In this document: piece after piece, positions 15,410 to 23,081 of the stretch
Layout of the letters: each line of letters opens with the position of its first letter
Numbering within the stretch: the stretch's first letter is position 1
Assembly: GCA_934338065.1 (NCBI GenBank)
Contig: CAKRGX010000002.1
Span: 1-64,000, forward strand
Reading direction: 5' to 3'
Source: an uncultured Eubacterium sp.
Lineage (GTDB): Bacteria; Bacillota; Clostridia; Lachnospirales; Lachnospiraceae
DNA length: 64,000 nucleotides
The notes under the pieces: generated by a model
What the model was told of the DNA's origin: nothing
The model's database searches: none
Seen by the model: the letters and a program-made list of their open reading frames with translations, nothing else
Position numbers and translations under genes: made by a program

Positions 15410-16858
15410 ATGAAAAACACAAAAAAACTACTATCACTGCTTCTGGTCTTTGTCATGACGATCACTCTGACAAACGGCTTTGTAGCAAAGGCTGCTGAAA
15501 CGATCACGGTAACACTTCGTTTGGAGCAGGATCAGACAACCTTAACAAAACCGGTACAGATCACTATGACACCGGATGATGTAAAAGCCTACGGCGATCT
15601 GAAACTGCCAACAGATACAATGACACCGCTGCATGTATTAGCCAAATACCTGATAACTCAAAAGGGTGCTACAGAAGAAAATTTAAGCAACTACATTGTA
15701 TTCAATAAAGGATTTCTTTCTGGCATTTCCGTAAATGGCACTGCCAAAACAGATTTTGGTTCAGCATCCAGTGATCCAAAAGTAAAGGATGCCTACTGGA
15801 TGTTTGCTGTAAACGATACTTCTCCTGTAAATCCGGCTACCGGATACGGATACAGGATGAATGAATATCCTATGCAGGATAAGGATAGCCTTGTCCTTTA
15901 CGGTGTATGGGGCGGCGATTATGTAAACGCTGTCAGTCCTTACTATACTACCTTTGCTCAGGAAAACTATCAGGCAGAAACAAATCAGACCTTCAATATA
16001 AAGCTTATTGGCTTTGATATTTTTAACGATTATGGTGTAAAAGCGAATCACGCCATGAAAGGTGCGCACATTGTTATCACAGATGCCAGCGGAAAACAAA
16101 TGGAAAAAGAATATGTAACAGATGAGAATGGTGTTGCATCACTTTCCCTTGATACTGCTGGTACCTATACACTTACAGCTTATCGTAAAACAACGGATGA
16201 CGCACACTTTGATATTTCGCGTCCCTATGCGACAGTTACAGTAGCAGATGCAGCTGCTCCAACACCAACAGCTTCAGCTGTTCCAACGGCTTCGGCTACT
16301 CCTACGGCTTCGGTTGTCCCTACGGCTTCGGCTGCTCCAACGGCTTCGGCTACTCCTACGGCTTCGGCTGTCCCTACACCAACAGCTTCAGCTGCTCCTA
16401 CGGCTTCAGCTGCTCCTACGGCTTCGGCTGTCCCTACACCAACAGCTTCAGCTGTTCCAACGGCTTCGGCTGCTCCTATGGCTTCGGCTGTCCCTACAGC
16501 AACAGCTACCGTTATACCTATCCTGTTATCCGATGTAAATCCACAGACGGTAACAGACAAAAAAACGGCTCCGGCAAAAGTTAAACAGATAAAAGCAACG
16601 GTACAAAAAACAAAGAAAAGAAAAAAAACAATTACTCTTACCTGGAAGAAGGTAAATAACGCAACCGGTTATCAGGTATACCTTTCCAAGAAAAAAAACA
16701 AAGGATTTAAGAAAGCCGCCGATACAACAAAAACAAAGGCAGCGATCCGTAAGAAAAAGGGAACTTATTACATAAAAATCCGTGCTTATGTAAAACAGGC
16801 AGATAAGACAAAAACTACCGGAGCTTTTAGTAAGCCGAAAAAAATCAGAGTAAAATAA
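15410..16858 (+). CDS. secreted DUF4430-type protein with Ig-like domain, TASAxP repeats and basic C-terminal domain
   Basis: A 482-residue exported protein. The signal peptide is 1-28 (KKLLSLLLVFVMTITLTNGF, cleavage near AKA-A). About 31-165 looks like a divergent DUF4430/transcobalamin-like domain (PLHVLAKYLITQKGA, DAYWMFAVNDTSP, GYRMNEYPMQDKDSLVLYG). About 190-280 is an Ig/Cna-B-like beta domain (GAHIVITDASGKQMEKEYV, ENGVASLSLDTAGTYTLTAY). A Thr-Ala-Ser-Ala-Pro repeat linker covers about 282-367. The C-terminus (about 385-482) is a Lys-rich fibronectin-III-like domain (ITLTWKKVNNATGYQVYLSK). There is no LPXTG sortase motif, so wall retention by the basic domain is likely. The gene follows a cobalamin riboswitch, which makes a corrinoid-binding surface role the best guess. 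ATG 15410 has a modest GAAAGAAGG site. Confidence 0.88.
   Translation: MKNTKKLLSLLLVFVMTITLTNGFVAKAAETITVTLRLEQDQTTLTKPVQITMTPDDVKAYGDLKLPTDTMTPLHVLAKYLITQKGATEENLSNYIVFNKGFLSGISVNGTAKTDFGSASSDPKVKDAYWMFAVNDTSPVNPATGYGYRMNEYPMQDKDSLVLYGVWGGDYVNAVSPYYTTFAQENYQAETNQTFNIKLIGFDIFNDYGVKANHAMKGAHIVITDASGKQMEKEYVTDENGVASLSLDTAGTYTLTAYRKTTDDAHFDISRPYATVTVADAAAPTPTASAVPTASATPTASVVPTASAAPTASATPTASAVPTPTASAAPTASAAPTASAVPTPTASAVPTASAAPMASAVPTATATVIPILLSDVNPQTVTDKKTAPAKVKQIKATVQKTKKRKKTITLTWKKVNNATGYQVYLSKKKNKGFKKAADTTKTKAAIRKKKGTYYIKIRAYVKQADKTKTTGAFSKPKKIRVK
16252..16512 (+). repeat. tandem low-complexity coding repeat (TASAxP linker)
   Basis: About 260 bp of near-identical 12- to 18-bp units (variants of CCTACGGCTTCGGCTGCT and CCAACAGCTTCAGCTGTT) encode PTASA(A/V/T) repeats. 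It is a flexible, probably glycosylatable linker. Unit length variation (PTPTASA inserted at intervals) suggests expansion by slippage. Confidence 0.9.
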
Positions 16859-16878
16859 TTTATGTCCTATATCAGACA

Positions 16879-16909
16879 GAGACGGGGATATCACAGATAT
16901 CCCCGTCTC
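16879..16909. other. perfect intercistronic hairpin between the two riboswitch-controlled genes
   Basis: A 14-bp perfect stem GAGACGGGGATATC / GATATCCCCGTCTC with an ACA loop, lying between the stop at 16858 and the start at 16937. No T-run follows on either strand, so it is more likely an mRNA processing or stabilising element, or a leaky terminator, than a classical terminator. Confidence 0.7.
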
Positions 16910-16936
16910 AATATATCGATGGAATGGAGATTCTAG

Positions 16937-18532
16937 ATGAAACACTTTTTTAAAACTATCCTTGTCTTAGTATCATTCAGTTTTATCCTACTGTTTTCCT
17001 GTGCTTTTACAACCTTTCGGGGAGAAACCGGTTCAGAAAATGCAAATGTTGTTCCCTATGATACTCCTATAGGAGAAGAACAAAGCCAGCTCATTTGGTC
17101 GCGCTCTTTTCTTCGTTCCGGCCTGACTTCTTACAATTCTATTCCTATCCTGACAGATCAGTCAATCTATCTGGTAAATGCAGACATTTTGTATGAAATG
17201 GATAAAAAGGGAACCATCTTACGGCAGATGACACTGCCTGCGAAAATTAACTCTGTCTGTTATATGTTGTTGGAAAAAAATCAGCTCTACATCCCACTGA
17301 ATGGCGGCAGAATGGCATGCATCAACATCGATTCCATGACACAGGAGTGGTGCAGTGAATCCTTTGGTGGACAATCCTTATCTACCGTATTTTATTACAA
17401 TGGATATGTTTTTGCAGGAACGACAAATATTACCAGCCGTGGTACAACAGGTATTTTCTATTGTCTGAATACCATAGATGGCTCGACCGTATGGACCTAC
17501 GAAGACGCTTCACATCCGGGTGGTTACTATTGGAGCGGCAGTATTGTACGTGATGATACACTGTTTTTCACTGGAGACAACGGAATTCTTGTTTCTCACA
17601 GCATTACAGAAGCAGATGTATATGATACAAAATGCATAACAGACAAAGCAAATATCCGTACAGGTTTAACCTACGATTTACAGACAAATGCCCTTTACAC
17701 AGCAAGTAATGACGGAACTCTCTATCGAATTACAACAGACCGTTCAAAGATCCATGATATCAGTTCGATAAAACTGTATGAAAATGATGTCACCATCAAC
17801 TGTACAAGCACCCCAACGATTTACAATGGACGTATTTACATTGGTTATATTGCTGATCGTGTCGGCAGGGTTGCGGTCATTGATGCCAAAGCTCTGGCAA
17901 TAATCTATCAAGTACAAGGTTTTGCCAACGCTGAGATTAAATCCTCTCCTCTCTTGTCAACAAGAGGTGATACAAGTGGTCAGGTAACTGTCTATGTATC
18001 TGCCAATGCTTTTCCAGGTGGAATCTATTACTTCACGGATAGCGGAACAACAACTTCCAGCACACTGCAAACACTATTTATTCCTGCAGCAGCAAAACAA
18101 TTTTGTCTATCAAGTATATGTGCTGGTAAGGATGGTACACTGTATTATTCAAATGACAGCGGGACATTTTTTGCTATAGGGAAAAAAACTGCTACAGCCG
18201 ATGAAAGTAAAAAAACTGTCCTCTCAGCCTCTGGATCAAAAGACAGCAAGAATTCCTCTTACATTCGTGTGGTTGTGAGAAAACCGAATCACATACGAAT
18301 AAAGAAGAAAAAGAAAATCTATAAAATATCCTGGAAAAAACCGAAGAAAACTCAGACGGTTCTCTATCAGAAAACAGGAAGAAAAAAATGGAAAAAGAAA
18401 ATAATAAAAACAAAAACGTACCTGTCAATAAAAAAGAAGAAACATCCTGTCCGTTTCCGGCTGCGAGTTCGAAAAAAAACAAAAGGAATCTGGTACTATT
18501 CCGGGTATACAAAAACCTTTTATTTAAAATAA
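16937..18532 (+). CDS. exported PQQ-like beta-propeller protein with basic C-terminal domain
   Basis: A 531-residue exported protein. The hydrophobic signal segment (6-21) ends in LFSC (C22), a near-lipobox. Residues about 60-410 show the repeating WD/PQQ-like blade pattern (MDKKGTILRQMTLP, GGRMACINIDSMTQEWCSES, GIFYCLNTIDGSTVWTYED, NDGTLYRITTD, GRVAVIDAKALAIIYQVQG, KDGTLYYSNDSGTFFAIG). About 430-531 is a very Lys-rich Fn3-like domain akin to the one on the preceding protein. It is the second gene after the cobalamin riboswitch, separated by a hairpin. Bacteroides BtuG, a B12-binding surface protein, is also a beta-propeller, so B12 binding is a testable inference. A protein-protein scaffold is the alternative. 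Confidence 0.87.
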   Translation: MKHFFKTILVLVSFSFILLFSCAFTTFRGETGSENANVVPYDTPIGEEQSQLIWSRSFLRSGLTSYNSIPILTDQSIYLVNADILYEMDKKGTILRQMTLPAKINSVCYMLLEKNQLYIPLNGGRMACINIDSMTQEWCSESFGGQSLSTVFYYNGYVFAGTTNITSRGTTGIFYCLNTIDGSTVWTYEDASHPGGYYWSGSIVRDDTLFFTGDNGILVSHSITEADVYDTKCITDKANIRTGLTYDLQTNALYTASNDGTLYRITTDRSKIHDISSIKLYENDVTINCTSTPTIYNGRIYIGYIADRVGRVAVIDAKALAIIYQVQGFANAEIKSSPLLSTRGDTSGQVTVYVSANAFPGGIYYFTDSGTTTSSTLQTLFIPAAAKQFCLSSICAGKDGTLYYSNDSGTFFAIGKKTATADESKKTVLSASGSKDSKNSSYIRVVVRKPNHIRIKKKKKIYKISWKKPKKTQTVLYQKTGRKKWKKKIIKTKTYLSIKKKKHPVRFRLRVRKKTKGIWYYSGYTKTFYLK

Positions 18533-18578
18533 AAAAGTATTATACTATATATATAGTCTTTGAAATGGGGGGTCGTAT

Positions 18579-19295
18579 ATGACAGAACAAGAACAATTAA
18601 AACAATGGGTGGAAGAATCTGATAACATCGTTTTTTTTGGCGGTGCCGGTGTCTCAACCGAAAGCCATATTCCTGATTTCCGCAGTGTGGACGGATTATA
18701 TAATCAAGACTATGATTATCCACCGGAAACGATTCTTTCCCACAGTTTTTATAAAAAGAATACAGAAGAATTCTATCGGTTCTACCGTAGCAAAATGATC
18801 TTTCCTGATGCAAAACCCAATAAAGCACACATTGCTTTAGCGAACCTGGAAAAAGCCGGAAAACTAAAAGCTGTTATCACGCAAAACATTGATGGTTTAC
18901 ATCAAAAAGGCGGCAGCAAAGAAGTTTATGAACTTCATGGCTCTGTTCTTCGCAACTACTGCACTTCATGCCACAAATTTTTCCCGCTCGATGATATTCT
19001 GGCATGTAAAGGAGTTCCTCACTGTGAATGTGGAGGTATCATAAAGCCCGATGTAGTTCTCTATGAAGAAGGTCTTGACTCCTACACACTGGAACGATCT
19101 GTCTCTTACATAAAAAATGCAGATATGCTTATCATTGGAGGAACCTCTCTAGCCGTTTATCCTGCTGCAGGACTGATTGATTACTATACGGGAAATAAAT
19201 TAGTACTAATTAACAAAGACAAGACCGCACGCGACAGCCACGCCGATCTTGTGATTCAGGCTCCTATTGGAGAAGTTCTCAGTCCCTGGGCTTAA
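18579..19295 (+). CDS. NAD-dependent protein deacylase (sirtuin)
   Basis: A 238-residue SIR2-family enzyme removing acyl groups from protein lysines with NAD. Visible are the Rossmann motif FFGGAGVSTESHIPDFRS, TQNIDGLHQKGGS, the catalytic His in ELHGS, and a zinc site formed by CTSCH and CECGG. Next come KPDVVLYEEGLD and GGTSLAVYPAAGL. Length is normal for bacterial CobB/SrtN. A GGGGGG run precedes the ATG at 18579. Its 3' end overlaps the convergent gene by 17 bp. Confidence 0.95.
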   Translation: MTEQEQLKQWVEESDNIVFFGGAGVSTESHIPDFRSVDGLYNQDYDYPPETILSHSFYKKNTEEFYRFYRSKMIFPDAKPNKAHIALANLEKAGKLKAVITQNIDGLHQKGGSKEVYELHGSVLRNYCTSCHKFFPLDDILACKGVPHCECGGIIKPDVVLYEEGLDSYTLERSVSYIKNADMLIIGGTSLAVYPAAGLIDYYTGNKLVLINKDKTARDSHADLVIQAPIGEVLSPWA

Positions 19296-20283
19296 ATTGT
19301 ATGTGAAACAATGAAATCTGCTTTGGGCTGATCCATTTTTCATAATGTGTTTCTGCATGAAGCAGCAGATCTGAGTCTGTCGGTCGTTTTTCTTTATCTT
19401 TGAAATCCTCATAGGATAAAACGATCGCAGGCTTATTTTTATCTAACAGCGAACAGATAAACGTAATATCTTTCTTTTTCTTGTCCTTTTGATACCGACA
19501 TCCAACCAACTGTATTCCATTTGATAACTGAATCAGTTCATCTTGTAATATCTTTACACCCAAGGATCGTATTTCTCTCGTAACACTTTCCTTCTGATTT
19601 TCCTCATTAGGTCCTTCCACCCAGTACACAGGGATATCTCCCGCTAACTGTTTTAAATATTTATAGGTATATTCGCGCAGATTTCTGTTTGCAGGATATG
19701 AATAAATATTTCCTAAAAAGATGACATAATCCGGCTGACATTGTTTCAGTTTTTCAAAGTATATGTCTATTTCATGTCTTGTCATACATCTGCCAATCTG
19801 CAGATCCGATACAGCAGCAACCGTAAGTGAGTTCACTGACGCCTGTTTATTAATCTGAACCGTTTTTTTTGATATCTGCGGTATTTTGATCTGAACAAAA
19901 AAAGCAATTCCCATTAGAATCGTGACTACCAGAACAATCTTACTGACCTTTGTTGGATGATTAAAAAAGAAAAAAAAGCGGTTTTTCCACCCTGCTCTTT
20001 TTCCAATCATTCGAACAGCACCTCGAATCATGCTGAATACCGGTGTAACGAGCATAACCATGATATAAATACAACTGATAAGCTGGATAACAAACAGCAT
20101 TACATCATTATTGATGTAGTATGTAAAGAAAAAACATACAAATAGTGTTCCAAGCAAAACAGCCTGGAACACATAATAACACATCAAAGGAATTCGCATA
20201 CGTGACCATAAATAATGATAACGCAAGCAGGAATATCCACCCAATAACAAAGCAATAACTACGACGAGAATTGTTTTTAACAT
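19279..20283 (-). CDS. membrane protein with a degenerate metallophosphoesterase-like domain
   Basis: A 334-residue protein. Three to four membrane helices (about 1-135) are followed by an exposed domain whose layout matches membrane metallophosphoesterases of the YkuE type. The metal ligands are mostly lost. SDLH is SDLQIG, GD(L/I)VD is LGNIYS, GNH(D/E) is EGPNEE, the SH motif is LSYEDF, and GHTHGGQ is HAETHYEKW. It is therefore probably a non-catalytic relative. It lies 15 bp downstream of the L,D-transpeptidase gene in what looks like one operon, which hints at an envelope role. The assignment rests on motif spacing, so it is moderate. Confidence 0.7.
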   Translation of the reverse strand: MLKTILVVVIALLLGGYSCLRYHYLWSRMRIPLMCYYVFQAVLLGTLFVCFFFTYYINNDVMLFVIQLISCIYIMVMLVTPVFSMIRGAVRMIGKRAGWKNRFFFFFNHPTKVSKIVLVVTILMGIAFFVQIKIPQISKKTVQINKQASVNSLTVAAVSDLQIGRCMTRHEIDIYFEKLKQCQPDYVIFLGNIYSYPANRNLREYTYKYLKQLAGDIPVYWVEGPNEENQKESVTREIRSLGVKILQDELIQLSNGIQLVGCRYQKDKKKKDITFICSLLDKNKPAIVLSYEDFKDKEKRPTDSDLLLHAETHYEKWISPKQISLFHIQFKPRD

Positions 20284-20298
20284 TTCTGCCCCCTCAGA

Positions 20299-21657
20299 TC
20301 AGTATACAACTACAGGAGTGCCAATACTTACATAATCATATAGCTTTGCAGCATTGTGCAATGGCATATTAACACAACCATGAGAACCTCCATGCCTGTA
20401 AAGACTACCACCAAATTTACTGCGCCATGTTGCATCATGCAGTCCCTGTCCATCCCAGTTAAACGGCATCCAGTAATTAACATGACTGCGATAACCCTGA
20501 ACGGCAATCGTTCCCAGATAACGATCCTTTTGTTTGCCATAGATACGATGAACACCTGTCACGGTTCTTCTCTCTCTTGTCGGAAGTCCGCTGACAATCT
20601 GTGAATCCATCTTTAACTTGCCATCTTTATAGAACCACAAATGCTGTCTCGCAATACTGATTTCGACATAAGTGTTACCAATATCATCTTTTCCGTGCCG
20701 GGCAGCCACATTTCGATACACAGGCTCAAGTGTAGCATCTTTCTTTTTCTTTAATATTTTGTTGATTTTTTTCACAGTTTCATCCTCGTTGATCCACCAG
20801 CCCATGATTCCACCATGTATCTTCACAGTGCCATCTTTTGTTGTCTTAAATTTTCTTGTCTTTCCATATGTATTATATTTTTTTGCCATCTCTCTTACAT
20901 AATCAGATATCCATTTTTTCGACATCTTTAATTTTCCATTTTTATAAGAAAGATGTTTGCTTATCATATTACCGTCAATCACTTCCATATCCTCACCAAA
21001 GGTAAAAGTGATCTTCATAGTACGGTACGCTTCAATATCTTTTTTCTGTGAAGTAATCTTTGCATTATCTGCCGTTACACCCGGTTTATTATAATAATCA
21101 GAAAGTTCATATCTTATTTCATTTCCTTCACTAATGTCCTGCTTCATCGCAGCCAGCAATGCCTGCATATTCACATCATCACCCTGAACTTCTTTTACTA
21201 ATTCAAGATTTTTATCAAAATAAGCATCTGCCGTAAACTTACTTGCCTCAGGCAGTTGTCTCTGAAGTACTTCCTGTAATTTATTATCATCAATGCTGAC
21301 TTGCTCCGGCTTTAAAGAAACTACAACGTCACGATGAAAAAGATAATCAAAGAAAGAGATCTGCTCTTTCATATTCTTTACCTGTTCCTGTTCAAATTTG
21401 CGTGAAACGGCATCTGAAATATCAATCACATGCTCTTTTTTACCTTTCAAAAAAGTGACTGTAAAACCTTCTGCAGCATTCATCTTTTGTACAGCTTCCT
21501 CTACATTCATTGCGCTGACATCCGTATTACTTACAATCGCATGAGGGGAAAAATCACCACAAAAATACTCTTTGCTCGACACAAAAAATGAAACGAGTAA
21601 AATTATAAACACACATGCTGCTGAAACACACCCGATTAAAACTTTTTTGCTTTTCAT
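20299..21657 (-). CDS. L,D-transpeptidase (YkuD) with N-terminal peptidoglycan-binding region
   Basis: A 452-residue type II membrane-anchored protein (helix about 6-26). Residues about 40-300 form the peptidoglycan-binding PG_binding_4-type repeats seen in Clostridia (VSAMNVEEAVQKMNAAEGFT; DGTVKIHGGIMGWWINEDET). The C-terminal YkuD domain (about 325-452) has VEISIARQHLWFYKDGK and the catalytic HGGSHGCVNMP with its nucleophile cysteine. It forms 3-3 cross-links or attaches proteins in the wall. It has its own promoter at 21705-21733 and is followed by the degenerate phosphoesterase-like gene. Confidence 0.93.
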   Translation of the reverse strand: MKSKKVLIGCVSAACVFIILLVSFFVSSKEYFCGDFSPHAIVSNTDVSAMNVEEAVQKMNAAEGFTVTFLKGKKEHVIDISDAVSRKFEQEQVKNMKEQISFFDYLFHRDVVVSLKPEQVSIDDNKLQEVLQRQLPEASKFTADAYFDKNLELVKEVQGDDVNMQALLAAMKQDISEGNEIRYELSDYYNKPGVTADNAKITSQKKDIEAYRTMKITFTFGEDMEVIDGNMISKHLSYKNGKLKMSKKWISDYVREMAKKYNTYGKTRKFKTTKDGTVKIHGGIMGWWINEDETVKKINKILKKKKDATLEPVYRNVAARHGKDDIGNTYVEISIARQHLWFYKDGKLKMDSQIVSGLPTRERRTVTGVHRIYGKQKDRYLGTIAVQGYRSHVNYWMPFNWDGQGLHDATWRSKFGGSLYRHGGSHGCVNMPLHNAAKLYDYVSIGTPVVVY

Positions 21658-21704
21658 TTATATTATCTCCCATTCAAATATGTTATGAATCATTATCCTA
21701 CGTA

Positions 21705-21733
21705 ATTATATCAACTACTTTACAATAATTCAA
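21705..21733 (-). promoter_or_regulatory. L,D-transpeptidase gene promoter
   Basis: TTGAAT (21733-21728), a 17-bp spacer and TATAAT (21710-21705) on the minus strand, about 50 bp before the start codon. Confidence 0.6.
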
Positions 21734-21781
21734 TAGATTTTTCCATCCAGTTTTTCAAATTTATTCCATCTTTCACATTTA

Positions 21782-21810
21782 TTGACGAGGCAAATTTTTC
21801 TTGTTATAAT
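21782..21810 (+). promoter_or_regulatory. holA promoter
   Basis: TTGACG (21782-21787), a 17-bp spacer and TATAAT (21805-21810), 50 bp upstream of holA. Confidence 0.7.
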
Positions 21811-21859
21811 CAGACTGACACACAAAGCACGAAAAGTCTGAAAAGAAAGAGGGCACAAT

Positions 21860-22840
21860 ATGCTGCAGCTTGAAGGTGAAATAAAAAACAACCAGTTTTC
21901 CCGCTTCCATCTGATTTATGGGGAAGAACGCTATATGGTCCGATATTATAAAAATATATTAGTATCCAAATTATCCCAGCCGGGCGACGAAATGAACTGT
22001 ACTTACTTTAAGGATCAGGAAATGGAGGCTTCTTCCATTGCCGAGGCAGCACAGATTCTTCCTTTTTTTGCACCACAACGTCTCCTTATCGTAGAAGGCA
22101 GTCATTTTTTTTCCAAAGCCAATAACATGGTTGATTATCTGGATGATTTTCCTGATACAACCTATCTTATTTTTATTGAACAAGATGTGGATAAAAGAAG
22201 CCGGTTATATAAATGGTTTAATAAAAATGGCTGCATCACAGAGTGTAAACCACAACCGGAAAAACTGCTCAAACAATGGATTGCCGGCTATTTAAAAAAA
22301 TCCGGTAAATCAATCAGCATTAGTTCGATCGAACTACTTATGGAACGTGTCGGAACAGATATGGAAACACTGAGTAATGAATTAGATAAACTCATTGGCT
22401 ATGCCGGTGACCGGCAAACGATCGGACCAGATGACATTCTGGCTATTTCATCCGGCCTCACCATTTCTAAGATTTTTGATATGATCGATGCTGTTGCAAT
22501 GAAGGAAAAAGACAAAGCGCTCTCTCTCTATGATAATCTGCTGGCAAACAGAGAACCTCCCATGTCAATCCTTTATTTATTCTCTCGTCATATAAATATA
22601 TTATTACAAATGAAAGAATGTATGAATCTTGGGTTAGGCAGAAATGACATAGCAAAAAAATGTGGTGTTCCCCCATTTACCATACCAAAATATTCGCGTC
22701 AGGCAAAATTATTTAAGCGCAGTCAGTTATTACAAATGCTTGAAAACCGCCTAAAATACGAGGAAGATATTAAAATGGGAAGGATAAATGACCAGCTTTC
22801 TGTGGAACTCTTTTTAATTCAGGCATTGACAAATAGTTGA
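21860..22840 (+). CDS. holA: DNA polymerase III delta subunit
   Basis: A 326-residue clamp-loader subunit that opens the sliding clamp. The N-terminus has the family pattern HLIYGEERYMVRYYKN. An AAA-like region (LPFFAPQRLLIVEGSHFF) follows, and the C-terminal helical collar ends INDQLSVELFLIQAL. Length and order are normal for HolA/YqeN. ATG 21860 follows AAAGAGGGCAC. Confidence 0.94.
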   Translation: MLQLEGEIKNNQFSRFHLIYGEERYMVRYYKNILVSKLSQPGDEMNCTYFKDQEMEASSIAEAAQILPFFAPQRLLIVEGSHFFSKANNMVDYLDDFPDTTYLIFIEQDVDKRSRLYKWFNKNGCITECKPQPEKLLKQWIAGYLKKSGKSISISSIELLMERVGTDMETLSNELDKLIGYAGDRQTIGPDDILAISSGLTISKIFDMIDAVAMKEKDKALSLYDNLLANREPPMSILYLFSRHINILLQMKECMNLGLGRNDIAKKCGVPPFTIPKYSRQAKLFKRSQLLQMLENRLKYEEDIKMGRINDQLSVELFLIQALTNS

Positions 22841-22854
22841 TTTAATGGTTTAAT
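22826..22854 (+). promoter_or_regulatory. tRNA-Ser promoter inside holA 3' end
   Basis: TTGACA (22826-22831), a 17-bp spacer and TTTAAT (22849-22854). The start would fall near 22861, just before the tRNA at 22872. Confidence 0.6.
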
Positions 22855-22871
22855 CTATATTGTTTGGTATT

Positions 22872-22957
22872 GGAGACGTATCGAAGTGGTCATAACGAGA
22901 ACGACTCGAAATCGTTTTGCCTTCACGGGCACGTGGGTTCGAATCCCACCGTCTCCG
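22872..22957 (+). tRNA. tRNA-Ser (CGA)
   Basis: An 86-nt class II tRNA. The acceptor stem is GGAGACG / CGTCTCC with discriminator G. The anticodon arm AACGA-CTCGAAA-TCGTT gives anticodon CGA (UCG codons). It has a long variable arm (TGCCTTCACGGGCA) and a T arm GTGGG-TTCGAAT-CCCAC. CCA is not encoded. Confidence 0.95.
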
Positions 22958-23081
22958 TTTTTTATTTCTTGTAAGCCGAAAAAGAAGTTGGATTCGTAAA
23001 AGTTGTAATGCAGACATTATCCGGTCTCGGAACGAGTGAACTTCTTTTTTTTAGTGCTATCTTAGCATGGCGCCCTTATAT

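Noticed and set aside
15280..15498. 72-codon frame after the riboswitch as a gene
   Set aside because: It overlaps the signal-peptide codons of the real gene in another frame. The strong ribosome site nearby points to an earlier ATG that stops after two codons.
16252..16512. CRISPR-like array
   Set aside because: The repeats are contiguous short coding units without unique spacers and stay in frame within a secreted protein.
16225..16560. long open frames on both strands across the repeat (Val/Gly/Ala-rich minus-strand frame, Leu/Arg-rich plus frame)
   Set aside because: They arise from the repeat composition, have no ribosome binding site and lie inside the real gene.
16879..16909. intrinsic terminator between the two riboswitch-controlled genes
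   Set aside because: The stem is perfect but no T-run follows on either strand, so it is listed as a hairpin only.
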